This document shows positions 5,101 through 5,297 of a stretch of DNA of 5,297 nucleotides, piece after piece; the stretch's first letter is position 1; each line of letters opens with the position of its first letter. Source of the DNA: Nitrospiraceae bacterium. GTDB taxonomy: Bacteria > Nitrospirota > Nitrospiria > Nitrospirales > UBA8639. The notes under the pieces were generated by a model. That model did not search any database. It was not told where the DNA came from and saw nothing but the letters and a program-made list of their open reading frames with translations. Where the stretch lies: positions 1 to 5,297 of the forward strand of contig DOFS01000403.1 in NCBI GenBank assembly GCA_003523945.1, written 5' to 3'. The position numbers were made by a program, and so were the translations under genes.

Positions 5101-5297
5101 CCAATCGACAAAAGAGTTGATATTTAAGGCGTCTATTGCTTGGTAATGCAAAGAAAATATCTGGAAGTGTGTCTTACCATTACTCCATGTTTTTTGCTAT
5201 TTCCAACCGATCTTTTTCGTTGTCGTTGGGTAGAAGAGCTCTAGAGTGATTACCCGTTGTCGTCTGCCTAAAAGAGTATTTGTCCAGCTAGCCACAA

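Larger units (their letters stand above)
4769..5297. other. upstream region of the FliD-like gene, no supported gene
   Basis: These 529 bases contain only short open frames on either strand, the longest reading through into antisense or shadow frames of the FliD-like gene. They hold its ribosome-binding site, a 6-bp hairpin and a sigma-28-like -10 element. A fragment on the - strand around 4962-5085 has two short frames that could be a decayed gene, but this is not strong enough to annotate. Confidence 0.5.

Overview
The window reads as chromosomal DNA from a Gram-negative, respiring bacterium. Three complete periplasmic c-type cytochromes and the tail of a fourth lie in a row, followed by an inner-membrane metal transporter. 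A flagellar-type protein lies on the opposite strand. The roughly balanced base composition, the cytochrome density and the style of the flagellar protein would fit a Nitrospirota (Nitrospira-like) organism. That is an impression from recall, not a demonstrated assignment.

Layout: (1) Bases 3-1764, + strand, form a likely operon. It holds the last 40 codons of a probable cytochrome c, a small class I cytochrome c (157-540), a DUF3365/Tll0287-like haem protein (604-1218) and a histidine-rich class II (c'-like) cytochrome (1276-1764). Gaps are 31-63 nt and no convincing terminator separates the genes. (2) Bases 1765-1890 hold a candidate promoter overlapped by a Fur-family-like inverted repeat. 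(3) Bases 1891-2619 encode a ZIP-family metal transporter. (4) Bases 2620-3028 are a gene-free convergent spacer with two inverted repeats. (5) Bases 3029-4768, - strand, encode a 579-residue FliD-related protein. It has two Flagellin_IN-like repeats and a FliD-type C-terminus but no recognisable FliD N-terminal coiled coil. (6) Bases 4769-5297 are its upstream region. They hold a good ribosome-binding site, a hairpin, a perfect copy of the enterobacterial sigma-28 -10 octamer and no supported gene.

The cytochromes are single-haem proteins of three different folds, which suggests a periplasmic electron-transfer or haem-sensing set. Signal peptides place them in the periplasm, where the ZIP protein would collect its metal. 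The FliD-like protein appears independent of that cluster; it has no signal peptide and no cysteine, as expected for a flagellar type III substrate. No RNA gene, CRISPR array, insertion sequence or origin was recognised.
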